A stretch of 41,205 nucleotides of DNA from Candidatus Zhuqueibacterota bacterium (GCA_022616415.1 JAKEEU010000324.1:1-41205), one strand, 5' to 3'. Positions 1 through 8,623 are shown, numbered from the stretch's first letter. The notes: generated by a model not told the origin, from the sequence alone. Numbers and translations: made by a program.

Positions 1-67
1 GCGAGGCGCTTTTTGCCGAAGCAATCTCTTGATTTTCAAAGGATTGCTTCGCTGAAAAACGCTCGCA
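1..67. repeat. Palindromic REP-like element
   Basis: Imperfect inverted repeat at the window edge. The left arm (about 1-26, GCGAGGCGCTTTTTGCCGAA then GCAATC) pairs with the right arm (about 42-67, GATTGCTTCGCTGAAAAACG then CTCGC). The outer edge reads GTCATTGCGAGCG on the minus strand, a word I know from dispersed repeats of many environmental genomes. The element may continue left of the window. It supplies the 3' end of the small ORF at 36-158. Confidence 0.6.
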
Positions 68-158
68 ATGACGTTACAAAATAACCCGTAACGAGTATAT
101 ATTGGTTCTCGATGCCCTTTTTATCCAGTTCCAAAAATGCCTCAAAATTCTTGGACAT
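36..158 (-). pseudogene. Truncated small ORF, DUF5678-like N-terminus
   Basis: A 40-residue ORF begins MSKNFEAFLELDKKGIENQY and is preceded by a good ribosome site (AAAGGTG, then 5 bases, then ATG). The first ~28 residues resemble the start of DUF5678-type small proteins (a Leu/Lys-rich helix, then a YILV strand). The last ~13 residues are simply the translation of the palindromic repeat at 1-67, which also supplies the stop. The natural C-terminus therefore seems to have been replaced by the repeat. It lies 45 bases downstream of the P1 peptidase on the same strand. The family assignment is tentative. Confidence 0.35.
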
Positions 159-203
159 AGTTACACCTTTTGATTTCTTAGCTTTTAAGGAGCTTGGTGC
201 TTT

Positions 204-1427
204 TTATTTGTTTTTCCACGAGGGCAAATCGCGATTCTGATTCAGCGCATTGTATTTCTTCAAAATTTCCATGGTGCGATCAATCGGCAGAGCTTCAACG
301 ACACGTCCGCCCATACCATGTGTCGTGGTTGCCATGAATAGCGAATTGATGATGGCTTCTTCCGTCGCTTCGACCGCGGCTAAAAACAACGGCGAGGTTT
401 CATCATTTACGAGAAAAGAATACGTTTGAACTCGCGCATTGGATTGATGGGCAACACGATTTTCTGTTACGGTAGAGAAAGCAATGACGTAATCGCCGCT
501 GCCGTTGGCGGCGTAACCGCCGGTGCGGGCCAATCCCAACACAGCGCGAGCCGCGAGGCGTTTGAGATTGCGCGCGTCGAGCGGCGCATCGGTGGCGACG
601 ATGATCATACACGAGCCCTCGCCGGCGGAGTAGGGAAGAGCATCTTTCATGGCGAACTTTCCAAGCTCGCGGCCAACCGGCGCGCCGTTAATCGTCAACA
701 CGCCGCCGAAGTTGGTTTGCACCAAAACGCCGACCGTGTAACCGCCGGCAGATGGGGGCAACACACGCGAGCTGGTGCCGATACCACCCTTCCAGCCGAA
801 GCACACGGTTCCGGTTCCAGCGCCGACACAGCCTTCTTCCACGGTTCCGGATTTCGCATTTTTGATGGCCGCGAAAACTTCATCTCGTCCGACGTGCCGG
901 CCGCGAATGTCGTTCAAGAAACCGTCGTTGGTTTCGCCCACCACGGCGTTGACCGAGCGTACGGTTTCGTTGCCCGGCAGCGCCAGCATGTAATCGATCA
1001 GTGCATCGGCAACTCGCGGCACATTCAAGGTGTTGGTGAGCAGGATGGGCGACTCCAGATTGCCCAACTCTTCGATTTGAGTGACGCCCATCAATTTGCC
1101 GAAGCCATTGCCGACGAAAATTGCCGCCGGAATTTTTTCCTGGAAGAGATTCCCTTGATGCGGAAGAATGGCGGTGACGCCCGTGCGCACGGAATCGCCG
1201 CGGCGCAGCGTCGAATGCCCGGCGAGAACACCTGTAACATCCGTGATGCTGTTGAAAGCGCCGGGTTTCATGATGCCGATCTCAACGCCGAGATCGCGGG
1301 CGCGACGACGAGAAGCGTTCTCGTCTGCATCGAGCACTGTGGCCAACGACATGAGTGCCATTACACACCACGCTCCAGCATGCGAAAAAAGCCGGGCTGG
1401 CAAAAAGATTGTTGCTTGTCGAGCCAT
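204..1427 (-). CDS. P1 family peptidase (DmpA / L-aminopeptidase-like)
   Basis: This 407-residue protein belongs to the P1/DmpA family of N-terminal-nucleophile aminopeptidases, which release N-terminal residues or beta-amino acids from small peptides and mature by self-cleavage before a serine. Seen here: a hydrophobic N-terminal segment (about residues 8-31) consistent with export; the family start DVTGVLAGHSTL (63-74); glycine-rich GAGTGTVCFGWKGGIGTSS (202-220); and the processing site GSCM with the presumed nucleophile at Ser272, followed by the ATDAPLDARNLKRLA helix. The length fits the family plus a signal segment. It is transcribed alone, divergent from the candidate RNA at 1528-1740. 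The substrate is unknown. An alternative start would remove the export signal. Confidence 0.9.
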   Translation of the reverse strand: MARQATIFLPARLFSHAGAWCVMALMSLATVLDADENASRRRARDLGVEIGIMKPGAFNSITDVTGVLAGHSTLRRGDSVRTGVTAILPHQGNLFQEKIPAAIFVGNGFGKLMGVTQIEELGNLESPILLTNTLNVPRVADALIDYMLALPGNETVRSVNAVVGETNDGFLNDIRGRHVGRDEVFAAIKNAKSGTVEEGCVGAGTGTVCFGWKGGIGTSSRVLPPSAGGYTVGVLVQTNFGGVLTINGAPVGRELGKFAMKDALPYSAGEGSCMIIVATDAPLDARNLKRLAARAVLGLARTGGYAANGSGDYVIAFSTVTENRVAHQSNARVQTYSFLVNDETSPLFLAAVEATEEAIINSLFMATTTHGMGGRVVEALPIDRTMEILKKYNALNQNRDLPSWKNK

Positions 1428-1495
1428 GTTTCTATTTTAAATGTAAGCAATCATCCGGGCAAAAGCAAATTTTTTTGTCAATTAAAATTTTCCTC

Positions 1496-1524
1496 TTGAC
1501 TTTTTGGGAGATTCTTATAAATTG
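1496..1524 (+). promoter_or_regulatory. Possible promoter of the candidate RNA
   Basis: TTG at 1496-1498, 17 bases, then TATAAATTG at 1516-1524, directly upstream of the structured region. The spacing is short for a classical sigma70 hexamer pair (TTGACT to TATAAA is 14 bases), but TTG-N17-TAtaaaTTG resembles the Bacteroidetes-type layout TTG...TAnnTTTG. Evidence is by eye only. Confidence 0.3.
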
Positions 1525-1527
1525 ATG

Positions 1528-1740
1528 TTGGTTCTAATTGGCATCGCCTCAGCGGTGTAAAAAAATTGAAAACTTCCCTGCTTCAGGTGGATGGGATGGA
1601 TTCAAAGAGCCAACACCTTCATCTTGGGAACTTAGCTCTGTGCGTGTATTACAAGCCTCATTCCCCAATGAACGTTGAGGAATTCAGTGGAAGTAAAAAA
1701 CGCTCAGGCGGTGCCCACCGTGTGCAAACACGGCCCTTTG
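1528..1740 (+). ncRNA. Candidate structured RNA, 6S-like rod
   Basis: A 514-base gap between the divergent P1 peptidase and the STAS gene holds a strongly self-complementary stretch. 1540-1549 (GGCATCGCCT) pairs with 1706-1715, and 1551-1554 with 1701-1704, giving a ~14-bp closing stem. An A-rich internal bubble follows (1555-1571 against 1695-1700), then a second stem 1572-1580 / 1685-1694 with one bulged base. A small hairpin lies at 1660-1683. A GCAA tetraloop hairpin (CCGTGT/ACACGG, 1718-1733) follows the closing stem. Closing stem, A-rich bubble and long apical arm recall 6S RNA (ssrS), the RNA-polymerase-binding regulator, but I cannot confirm its conserved bases. Transcription could continue to the terminator at 1782-1820. 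A 108-codon ORF across it looks fortuitous. Confidence 0.42.
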
Positions 1741-1781
1741 AAGGCCCATCTCGGAAGCAGGGATTTTTATTTTGCCAACAA

Positions 1782-1820
1782 AAAACCCGATTTCGCCGTC
1801 AAGGCACAAAATCGGGTTTT
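1782..1820. terminator. Bidirectional intrinsic terminator
   Basis: A perfect 12-bp inverted repeat AAAACCCGATTT (1782-1793) / AAATCGGGTTTT (1809-1820) with a 15-base loop. On the minus strand it is followed by a run of six T, so it can end the STAS transcript (stop at 1942). On the plus strand it ends in TTTTCTCATTT and can end the candidate RNA. Between it and 1942 I see nothing else. Confidence 0.65.
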
Positions 1821-1941
1821 CTCATTTCCCGCCTCCAAAAGCCAAACTCTGATGCAACAATTCAGGCCGTTTCGAAAGACAAAATATTTTGAGCAAAATG
1901 ATCAAAGCTTTGCAGCATTTTCAAGCCTGCAAAAATTTTGC

Positions 1942-2322
1942 CTAAACGACGGCAACTGCAGGCTCTTGCAGTTCTTGCAGCTTTTGCAGGCCATCAGCAA
2001 CCGAGGCCGTGGCGGTAATCAGCGTGCCGAGCTGCATGCGGTTGAAAATATCTTGCATGACGGGCTGCAGATTGGCCACAAGAAAAGGGCGCTGCTGTTT
2101 TTGCAGAGAATCGTGCGTGGCGATAATGACGCCCAATCCCGCGCTGTTCATCACGCTGACCTTCCCCAAATCCAACACGACCGGGCCGCGCGTATGGGCC
2201 AGAACGTCGTTCAGCTCCTCGCGGAATTCCTCCACCACTTTTAAATAAATCCGGCGAGCGTGCACTTCCGCAATCGTCACTTCGCTTTCCTGACGGACTG
2301 TAAGCGTTGAATAGTTTGGCAT
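1942..2322 (-). CDS. STAS-domain anti-sigma factor antagonist-like protein
   Basis: A 126-residue single STAS domain. Proteins of this family (SpoIIAA, RsbV) bind and inactivate anti-sigma kinases when unphosphorylated. The core motif LDLGKVSVMNSAGLGVIIA carries the serine that is phosphorylated in the family, and the downstream helix (LQPVMQDIFNRMQLGTLI) is typical. I start at the ATG of MPNYSTLTVRQ because GAGAG lies about 8 bases upstream. An upstream extension in frame is low-complexity and unlikely. It is far from the kinase and phosphatases at 21754-36372, so its partner is unknown. It follows the one-helix zinc protein by about 110 bases on the same strand. Confidence 0.85.
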   Translation of the reverse strand: MPNYSTLTVRQESEVTIAEVHARRIYLKVVEEFREELNDVLAHTRGPVVLDLGKVSVMNSAGLGVIIATHDSLQKQQRPFLVANLQPVMQDIFNRMQLGTLITATASVADGLQKLQELQEPAVAVV

Positions 2323-2430
2323 AACATTCACTCTCGCGATCAATGATTTTTTGTTGCTGGTTGCTTGTTGCTGATGCTCGATCCTGGATGCTCGAGGCCT
2401 TGTGTTGTATTCGGCAACCGGCATCCGGAC

Positions 2431-2805
2431 TCAAATCGGCGCTCGCTGCGGATCGAATTCGAATTGCGGACAGGAATCGTTCAATTTGATCCGGTGCTTG
2501 CTCAAGCCGCAGCGATAGACAAAAACGCCTTTGCCGGAAGGATCGAGAAACGTTTCCCGGTGCCGGCACCATTCGCAAATACGTTTATAGTTTACGCCGG
2601 CTTGGCGAGAAGGTTGCAATTCTCCCTCGGCGATCAAGCCGGATTTGGACATGGCCGCAATCTGCTGCATGCGCTTGTAGATGTCCAACACGCGCTGGAG
2701 CATCAGCTTGATTTTGATCATCGCCCAAATCTGCAAGAGAAACAGCAGCGCAAAAAGCGACAAGAGAACGTAGTAGTGCAGATGCGTCGAAAAATTGTCG
2801 GGCAT
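2431..2805 (-). CDS. Conserved hypothetical: one membrane helix plus Cys cluster
   Basis: This 124-residue protein is not assigned to a family. It starts MPDNFSTHLHYY and has one strong membrane helix (VLLSLFALLFLLQIWAMI, about residues 13-30), then a basic coiled segment (KLMLQRVLDIYKRMQQIAAM). A C-terminal part carries CEWC, a later RCGLSKHRIKLNDSC and the ending PQFEFD, which together look like a metal site. The start is chosen over an ORF extension to 2880 because that extension translates a repeat hairpin (2856-2869). It lies between ComM and the STAS gene, all on one strand. A membrane-anchored zinc protein is the most that can be said. Confidence 0.6.
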   Translation of the reverse strand: MPDNFSTHLHYYVLLSLFALLFLLQIWAMIKIKLMLQRVLDIYKRMQQIAAMSKSGLIAEGELQPSRQAGVNYKRICEWCRHRETFLDPSGKGVFVYRCGLSKHRIKLNDSCPQFEFDPQRAPI

Positions 2806-2855
2806 GGCAGGGTTTTTAAAAATAAAATTAAAACAAGCTGCGATCGTTCGTAGTA

Positions 2856-2869
2856 GCGCCTTTAGGCGT
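2856..2869. repeat. Short hairpin repeat
   Basis: CGCCT TT AGGCG hairpin inside GTAGTAGCGCCTTTAGGCGTC, in the short spacer between ComM and the one-helix zinc protein. A related but diverged GC-rich hairpin lies at 26278-26302. It looks like a dispersed intergenic repeat. Confidence 0.35.
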
Positions 2870-2895
2870 CGAGGCTTCAAATTTATTCGGCGCGT

Positions 2896-4437
2896 TCAAG
2901 CCGTCGCTCCCAAGCTGCGATCCAACGAGCGATATTGAATCGCCTCGCCGATAAATTCCGGCCGAATGTCGTTGCTGCCTTCGAGGTCGGCGATCGTGCG
3001 CGCGACCTTTAAAATGCGGTCATAAGCTCGGGCCGAGAGCCCGAGTTTGGTGATCGCCATGCGCAACAGCTCTTCGCCGCGGCTGTCGATTTTGCAAAAT
3101 TCACGAATATCCTTCGATTCCATCCGCGCGTTGCAGAAAAGTTTTTGGCGGTCGCGGAATCGCGCCAATTGCACGCCGCGCGCCGTTTCCACGCGTTGCC
3201 GAATTTGCGCCGAGGTCTCGCCGGTCGCCTCGCCGGCCAATTCTTTATATTTCACCGCCGGCACTTCGATGTGAATATCGATGCGATCCAGCAGCGGGCC
3301 GGAGATTTTGGCGAGATATTTTTGTACTTGCAGTGGCGTGCAAGAGCACTTGTTCGCCGGGTCGGTGGCGTAGCCGCATGGGCACGGATTCATCGCCGCC
3401 ACCAGCATGAACTCCGCCGGGTAGGTGAGCGACAAGAGCGCGCGCGCGATGGTGACTTTGCCGTCTTCCATCGGCTGGCGCAAAACTTCGAGCACGTTTT
3501 TTTCAAACTCCGGCACCTCGTCGAGGAACAACACGCCGTTGTGCGCGAGGCTGACTTCGCCCGGCCGCGGTATTTGGCCGCCGCCGATAAGCCCGGCATA
3601 GCTCGCAGTGTGATGCGGCGCGCGAAACGGCCGCGTTGCCACCAGCGCGCTGTCCGGCGGCAGGGCGCCTGCGACGGAATGAATCTTTGTGGTCTCCAGC
3701 GCTTCGTCGAGCGTGAGGTCGGGCAGAATCGTCGGGAAGCGTTTCGCCAACATGGTCTTGCCCGAGCCGGGCGGGCCGATCATAATCAGATTGTGGCCGC
3801 CGGCGGCGGCAACTTCCATCGCGCGTTTGACATGTTCCTGCCCGCGCACGTCGTTGAGATCGATCGTGTAATGGCGCGAGACGGAAAAAACTTCGCGCAT
3901 ATCCACGGCAAAAGACGGCAACTCGGCGGTTCCGTTCAAAAACTCCACGGTCTCACGCAACGTGTCGGCGCCGCGCACGTCCATGCCCTCTGCCATGGCC
4001 GCTTCTTTGGCGTTTTCGCACGGCAGAATCAGGCCGCGTTTTTTTTGCTCGCGCACCGCCAGCGCAATCGGCAGCGCGCCGCGAATCGGCTGCAGCGAGC
4101 CGTCCAACGACAATTCGCCGAGAATGAGATAGTGCTCGAGCAGTTGCGGCTGCACCGTTTCGGCCGCGGCGAGAATGCCGATCGCCATCGGCAAATCAAA
4201 TCCCGAGCCTTCCTTTTTCACATCTGCCGGCGCGAGATTGATGGTAATGCGTTTTTGCGGAAATGGAAAGCCGGAATTTTTGACCGCGGCATTGATGCGC
4301 TCGCGCGATTCCCGCACCGCGCCATCGGGCAAGCCGACGGTCGCAATCGCCGGAAGCTGGCCTTCCAAATGCGTTTCCACCGTGACGATGTAAGCGTCAA
4401 TGCCCAAAACCGCGGCGCTCAAAACTTTTGAGAGCAT
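2896..4437 (-). CDS. comM: YifB/ComM family Mg-chelatase-like AAA+ ATPase
   Basis: A 513-residue AAA+ ATPase of the ComM/YifB family; ComM is a hexameric helicase that promotes branch migration during natural transformation. The N-terminal Lon-protease-like fold begins MLSKVLSAAVLGIDAYIVTVE. The ATPase core has Walker A GPPGSGKTMLAKR, Walker B GVLFLDEVPEF, a cysteine-rich insert NPCPCGY...CSCT, and the arginine region GPLLDRIDIHIEVP. The C-terminal Mg-chelatase lid ends RSLGATA. Length is typical. The chosen ATG has GGGGAG two bases away; 31 more codons upstream lack family features. No other competence gene is in the window, so a role in DNA uptake is an inference from the family. Confidence 0.93.
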   Translation of the reverse strand: MLSKVLSAAVLGIDAYIVTVETHLEGQLPAIATVGLPDGAVRESRERINAAVKNSGFPFPQKRITINLAPADVKKEGSGFDLPMAIGILAAAETVQPQLLEHYLILGELSLDGSLQPIRGALPIALAVREQKKRGLILPCENAKEAAMAEGMDVRGADTLRETVEFLNGTAELPSFAVDMREVFSVSRHYTIDLNDVRGQEHVKRAMEVAAAGGHNLIMIGPPGSGKTMLAKRFPTILPDLTLDEALETTKIHSVAGALPPDSALVATRPFRAPHHTASYAGLIGGGQIPRPGEVSLAHNGVLFLDEVPEFEKNVLEVLRQPMEDGKVTIARALLSLTYPAEFMLVAAMNPCPCGYATDPANKCSCTPLQVQKYLAKISGPLLDRIDIHIEVPAVKYKELAGEATGETSAQIRQRVETARGVQLARFRDRQKLFCNARMESKDIREFCKIDSRGEELLRMAITKLGLSARAYDRILKVARTIADLEGSNDIRPEFIGEAIQYRSLDRSLGATA

Positions 4438-5057
4438 AGCTCCCCAACCGGTTGATAGTTGCTTTTTGTTTGTGTGGTTATATACAAAATTGCAATCAAA
4501 TTTTCTCTTTTCGCCAAAGACACAAGGCACAAAATTGAAGACGGCACTTTGGACTACCCAACTTCCAATTTACAGGTATTTTTTTAAAAGTCAAGTAGGA
4601 AAATCGTGCCTTTTTTCCCGCTAATCTCGTGCGCAACGCAAGGCAGGAAATTTTTGCTCCCACTTTTCCATCTCGCCTTCAAGACTTTTGGTGCAATCCC
4701 TGGCCTGCGGCAGGCTGCACCTGTAAGGTTCCACTTGACCTGTGCTCGCCGAATCTGGGCTTGAGCTTTGGCTCTGAGCGCTTCGAGTTCCCAATCTCGC
4801 GGTGAAGCCGAGATCACAAGAGACGCCAACAAATTTTTTGGAATCGGGGTCACTGGCCTCATGTTGTTGATTTTGCCCCGTAAATTCCCAACGTGGGTTT
4901 CTCAACGGCGAGGTAATCCGCATAAGCCAGATTGATCGAACGGGTGTGCATGCCGGCGTTAAAATTGATGGAGGCGTTGTCGCCGAGCCGGTTATCGCAG
5001 TAGGTGGGCAAATTAAGGAGGTGGGATAAAATAACTTTCCCATTTCGTGCCAGGTTA
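4438..5057. other. 620-base region without an assignable gene
   Basis: Between ComM and the antitoxin I find no gene I can support. Two minus-strand ORFs exist (5071-4859, 70 codons, containing GDNASINFNAGMHTRSINLA; and 5043-4621, 140 codons). The first reads like real protein but matches nothing I recognise and overlaps the antitoxin end by 14 bases. It may be the decayed partner or remnant of an inserted gene. The second has the Ser/Pro/Thr-rich composition of a shadow frame. Confidence 0.4.
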
Positions 5058-5399
5058 CTATTGAGAAACACTGATTTGCAGGGATAGGGCGACCAACTTA
5101 TTTTTCTGGTGATTCGCTTTCTTTACCCACTCCTTCGACTCCTTATCGAGCTGTTCATGCGATATCACTTCACCGCGATCCGCTTCTGCCTCGGAAGCAA
5201 GAATGGTTTCATGAAACTCAATCAACTCCAATAAGCGCTCATATTCTTCAATATCCATGAGAACACCAGCCGCTTTGCCTTTATTAATCAAGAAAACCGG
5301 CCGGCGATTCATTTGGACTGCTCTCAACAGCTCAGTGGCTCGACTGCCAAAAAGGCTAATTGGCCGGATATCTTCAGATGGAAGTGTGTGTTGCATCAT
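5058..5399 (-). CDS. Phd/YefM-type antitoxin, unpaired
   Basis: A 113-residue protein matching type II antitoxins of the Phd/YefM group, which bind DNA through the N-terminal fold and neutralise a RelE- or Doc-like toxin with the C-terminal helix. Motifs: SLFGSRATELLRAVQMNRRPVFLINKGKAAGVLMDIEEYERLLEL (residues ~15-58), then an acidic helical tail. At 113 residues it is longer than the usual 80-95. The last ~20 residues (NHQKNKLVALSLQ onwards) are unusual and may come from a frameshifted or fused downstream sequence. An AGAGAG ribosome site precedes ATGATG. No toxin follows; the 3' region to 4438 holds only unrecognised ORFs. Confidence 0.75.
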   Translation of the reverse strand: MMQHTLPSEDIRPISLFGSRATELLRAVQMNRRPVFLINKGKAAGVLMDIEEYERLLELIEFHETILASEAEADRGEVISHEQLDKESKEWVKKANHQKNKLVALSLQISVSQ

Positions 5400-5426
5400 T
5401 TATTCTCTCTGTTTAATTTGCGAATG

Positions 5427-5467
5427 GAAGTGAAATCCGACCCAGCCGCAGGCCTGAGTCGGACTTC
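5427..5467. repeat. Palindrome with GTCGGACTTC arm
   Basis: GAAGT...TCCGAC (5427-5441) faces GTCGGACTTC (5458-5467). The same word forms the arms of the larger palindrome at 12963-13026, so the two belong to one dispersed family. It sits between the RND permease stop and the antitoxin start. Confidence 0.55.
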
Positions 5468-5478
5468 GCCCAACCATC

Positions 5479-8400
5479 TCACGCCACCGCTTCGCGCACG
5501 ACTTCTCCTCGCGCATGTGAAGAAACCGGCTCATTGCCATTGGACGGCGCAACTTCCACTTTGGTAAACCGCGACAGCAGCGTGTAAACCACCGGCACCA
5601 CAACCAGCGTCAAAAAAGTCGAAAGCAGCACGCCGCCTACAACCGCGATGCCGAGCGGACGCCGAGCTTCAGCGCCGGCGCCCAAGCCGATGGCAATCGG
5701 CAATATGCCAAAGACGGTGGAAAATGAAGTCATCAGAATCGGACGCAACCGGATCGTCGCGGCCTCTGCGACCGCCTCAAACAAGGGTTGCCCTCGTTCC
5801 CGCAGTTGGTTGGCAAATTCCACGATCAGAATGGCATTCTTCGCCACCAGGCCGATCAACATGATCAAGCCGATCTGCGAATAAATGTTCATGGTTTGTC
5901 CGAAAGCGAAGAGCGCCACCAATGCGCCGGCGACGGCGAGCGGTACCGAGAGCAAAATCGTCAACGGATGAATGAAACTCTCGAATTGCGCCGCCAACAC
6001 CAAATAAATGAACACCACCGCAAACGCGAAGAGAAAATACAGCGCGCTGCTGGATTCGCGAAACTCGCGCGACTGGCCGGTCAAATCGCGTTTGATGGTT
6101 GGCGGCAAGCTGGCGTCGGCGATGCGGTCGAGATCATTCAGCGCCTGGCCGAGGCTCACGCCGGGTACCATGCTGGCGGTTATCGTCGCCGAGCGCACGC
6201 GGTTGAAGTGATTCAACTCTTTCGGCGCCACGGTTTCTTTTACATTCACAACATTCGCGAGCTGCACCAGCCCATTCGCGCCGCGCAGATAAATGCCGTC
6301 GATTGTGCTCGGCGTGGCGCGATCAGCGGGCTTGAGCTGCACGATGACATCATACTGTTTCGCGCCGCGCTTGAAGTCGGTGACAACCCGGCCGCCGAGA
6401 AAGGTTTCGAGCGTGCTGCCGATGTCTGTGACCGAAACGCCCAAACCGGCGGCGCGCTCGCGATCGATGGTAATCTCGAGCTGCGGTTTGTTCAAACGCA
6501 AATCGCTGTCCAAATTGATGAGATAACCAAGTTTTGAAGCCTGCGCCACCATGATGCCGACGGCGCTTTGCAATTCTTCATACGTGTCCGCCTGCAGCAC
6601 ATACGCCACCGGCGTGAAGTTGAAATCCGCGCCGAGACTCGGCGGATTCAACACAAACGCCAGCACGCCGGGAATCGAAAAAAGCTGCGGAAAAAGCTCC
6701 TGCACGATTTCCTGCTGCGATTTTTCCCGCTCGCTCTCCGGCTTCAAGCCCATGAAGACAAAGCCATTGGTCACGCGGCCCGGACCGCCGAAGCCCACGC
6801 CGGTCGCGGTGAAAACACCGTCAGTCTCGGGACGGCTGAGCATGATTTGCTCGACCTGGCGCATGTAGCGATCGGTGTATTCGAGCGTGGCGCCTTCGGG
6901 CGCGATGACGATGCCAAAGCCAACGCCGCGATCCTCGGTCGGCACCAGCTCGCTCGGAAGAAATTTAAATAACACAGCGCTGAGCACGATCAAAAAACCG
7001 GCGATGCTTACAACCAAAATCCGATGCCGCAGTGCACCACGTACGATTTTGTTGTAAGTGCGTTCGAGCCAATCGAAGAATCTATCGAACGAGCGCGAGG
7101 CCCAGCTCGTGCCGGTGTGATGCAGCGGCTTCAACATGCGCGAGCACAACATCGGCGTCAACGTCAAAGCGACGAAACCGGAGATCAGCACCGCCACCGC
7201 TACTGAAACGCCGAATTCATTGAAGAGCCGGCCGATATTGCCGGTGAGAAAAGCCAGCGGCACGAACACCGCCACCAGTGCAATCGTGGTTGCCAACACC
7301 GCAAAGCCGATCTCTTTCGCGCCGTCGATGGCCGCCTGCCAGCGGGTTTTGCCCATCTCCATGTGACGATAAATATTTTCGAGCATGACGATGGCGTCAT
7401 CCACCACCAAACCGATGGCGAGCACCAATGCCAGCAGCGTGAGAATATTGACGGTGTAGCCGAGAAAGTACGCCACCGCGAATGTGCCGACGATGGAAAT
7501 CGGAATCGCGAACGTGGGAATGAGCGTGGCGCGAAAACTTTTGAGAAACGCGATGATCACCAACACCACCAGGCCGGAGGCGATGAGCAGCGTGTTGGCG
7601 ACTTCATCGATGGAGTTTTGAATGAAGGTCGCCGAGTTGTATGCCACGTCGATTTGCATGCCTTCGGGCAAAATTTTTTCCAGCTCGGGCAGCGCGGCAA
7701 TCACGGTTTCGGCTACTTGCAGCGTGCTGGCGCGGGTTTGCTTGACAATGCCGAGGCCGACCGTAGGCTTGGCGTTCCAACGCACGGCGGTGCGCTCGTC
7801 CTGCGCGCCGAGCGTGACTTCGGCCACGTCGCCCAGGCGCACGAGTTCATCGCCGTTTTGCTTGACGATGATCGCCGCAAATTCCTCCGGCGTGGCCAAA
7901 TCACCGCGCGTGCGCACGGTAAATTCGCGATTCTCGCCTTCGACTCGGCCCGCGGGGATTTCCGCATTTTCGTTGCGGATGGCGTTTTCGACGTCCTGCG
8001 GCGACAGGCCACGCGCGGCCATGCGCTGCGCATCCAGCCACACGCGCATGGCGTAACGCCGCTCGCCGCCCATGAAAATCGAGCCGACGCCGGGCAGGCG
8101 CAGCAGGCGCTCTTTGAGCAGACGCTCGGCGGCATCCGTCAATTCGAGATTGTTGTGCCGGTCGCTGATCACCGCCAGCCATAAGATCGGCTGCGCATTG
8201 ACGTCGATTTTTTGGATGATCGGATCATCCGCTTCGCGCGGCAAAAAGCCGCGCACGCTCGCCACGCGATCGCGCACGTCGTTGGCGGCTTGATCGACGT
8301 CGCGTTCCAGCTCGAACGTGAGCGTGATCAATGAGCCTTGTTCCTGGCTGGAAGACGTGATCGTCTTCACGCCTTCGATGGTCGAAAGCTGCTCTTCCAA

Positions 8401-8598
8401 GATGTCGGTGATTTCCGTCTCGATCACGTTCGGGCTGGCGCCGCGATAGAGCGTGGCGACCGAAACCACGGGTGGATCGATGTCGGGATATTCGCGCACC
8501 GGCAGTTGGGTGAATGCAACCACCCCGAAGATGATGATGACCAGGCTCATCACCGTCGCGAGCACCGGCCGCTGTATTGAGATTTCACTGAGCTTCAT
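5479..8598 (-). CDS. RND efflux permease (HAE1, AcrB/MexF type)
   Basis: A 1039-residue inner-membrane proton-driven multidrug exporter. Family features: N-terminus MKLSEISIQRPVLATVMSLV; the first periplasmic porter loop with REYPDIDPPVVSV; the proton-relay DD pair in TM4 (LAIGLVVDDAIVMLENI); the TM10 lysine (LIGLVAKNAILIVEFANQL); and the repeated second half with the RLRPILMTSFSTVFGILPIA loop. Length is standard. The start has GGAGAG five bases upstream; seven further upstream codons are unlikely. It follows its adaptor (8743-9822) after 144 bases containing a palindrome. No TolC-like outer-membrane channel is in the window, so that partner must be elsewhere. The substrate cannot be predicted. 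Confidence 0.95.
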   Translation of the reverse strand: MKLSEISIQRPVLATVMSLVIIIFGVVAFTQLPVREYPDIDPPVVSVATLYRGASPNVIETEITDILEEQLSTIEGVKTITSSSQEQGSLITLTFELERDVDQAANDVRDRVASVRGFLPREADDPIIQKIDVNAQPILWLAVISDRHNNLELTDAAERLLKERLLRLPGVGSIFMGGERRYAMRVWLDAQRMAARGLSPQDVENAIRNENAEIPAGRVEGENREFTVRTRGDLATPEEFAAIIVKQNGDELVRLGDVAEVTLGAQDERTAVRWNAKPTVGLGIVKQTRASTLQVAETVIAALPELEKILPEGMQIDVAYNSATFIQNSIDEVANTLLIASGLVVLVIIAFLKSFRATLIPTFAIPISIVGTFAVAYFLGYTVNILTLLALVLAIGLVVDDAIVMLENIYRHMEMGKTRWQAAIDGAKEIGFAVLATTIALVAVFVPLAFLTGNIGRLFNEFGVSVAVAVLISGFVALTLTPMLCSRMLKPLHHTGTSWASRSFDRFFDWLERTYNKIVRGALRHRILVVSIAGFLIVLSAVLFKFLPSELVPTEDRGVGFGIVIAPEGATLEYTDRYMRQVEQIMLSRPETDGVFTATGVGFGGPGRVTNGFVFMGLKPESEREKSQQEIVQELFPQLFSIPGVLAFVLNPPSLGADFNFTPVAYVLQADTYEELQSAVGIMVAQASKLGYLINLDSDLRLNKPQLEITIDRERAAGLGVSVTDIGSTLETFLGGRVVTDFKRGAKQYDVIVQLKPADRATPSTIDGIYLRGANGLVQLANVVNVKETVAPKELNHFNRVRSATITASMVPGVSLGQALNDLDRIADASLPPTIKRDLTGQSREFRESSSALYFLFAFAVVFIYLVLAAQFESFIHPLTILLSVPLAVAGALVALFAFGQTMNIYSQIGLIMLIGLVAKNAILIVEFANQLRERGQPLFEAVAEAATIRLRPILMTSFSTVFGILPIAIGLGAGAEARRPLGIAVVGGVLLSTFLTLVVVPVVYTLLSRFTKVEVAPSNGNEPVSSHARGEVVREAVA

Positions 8599-8623
8599 TA
8601 TTTCTCTCCACAAAAACATTCAA

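Noticed and set aside
426..1499. A 357-codon plus-strand ORF opposite the P1 peptidase
   Set aside because: No family features; the opposite frame is a complete P1 peptidase.
1566..1892. 108-codon and 189-codon plus-strand ORFs across 1566-2244
   Set aside because: They cover the candidate RNA and terminator and run into the STAS gene; composition is not protein-like.
2806..2880. N-terminal extension of the one-helix zinc protein
   Set aside because: It translates a hairpin repeat (2856-2869) and lacks a ribosome site.
3145..4431. A 428-codon plus-strand ORF opposite ComM
   Set aside because: Its composition (long runs of Arg/His/Ala/Gln) is that of an antisense shadow; the minus-strand frame carries all ComM motifs.
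4621..5043. A 140-codon minus-strand ORF
   Set aside because: Ser/Pro/Arg-rich shadow composition with no domain; kept only as part of the unassigned region.
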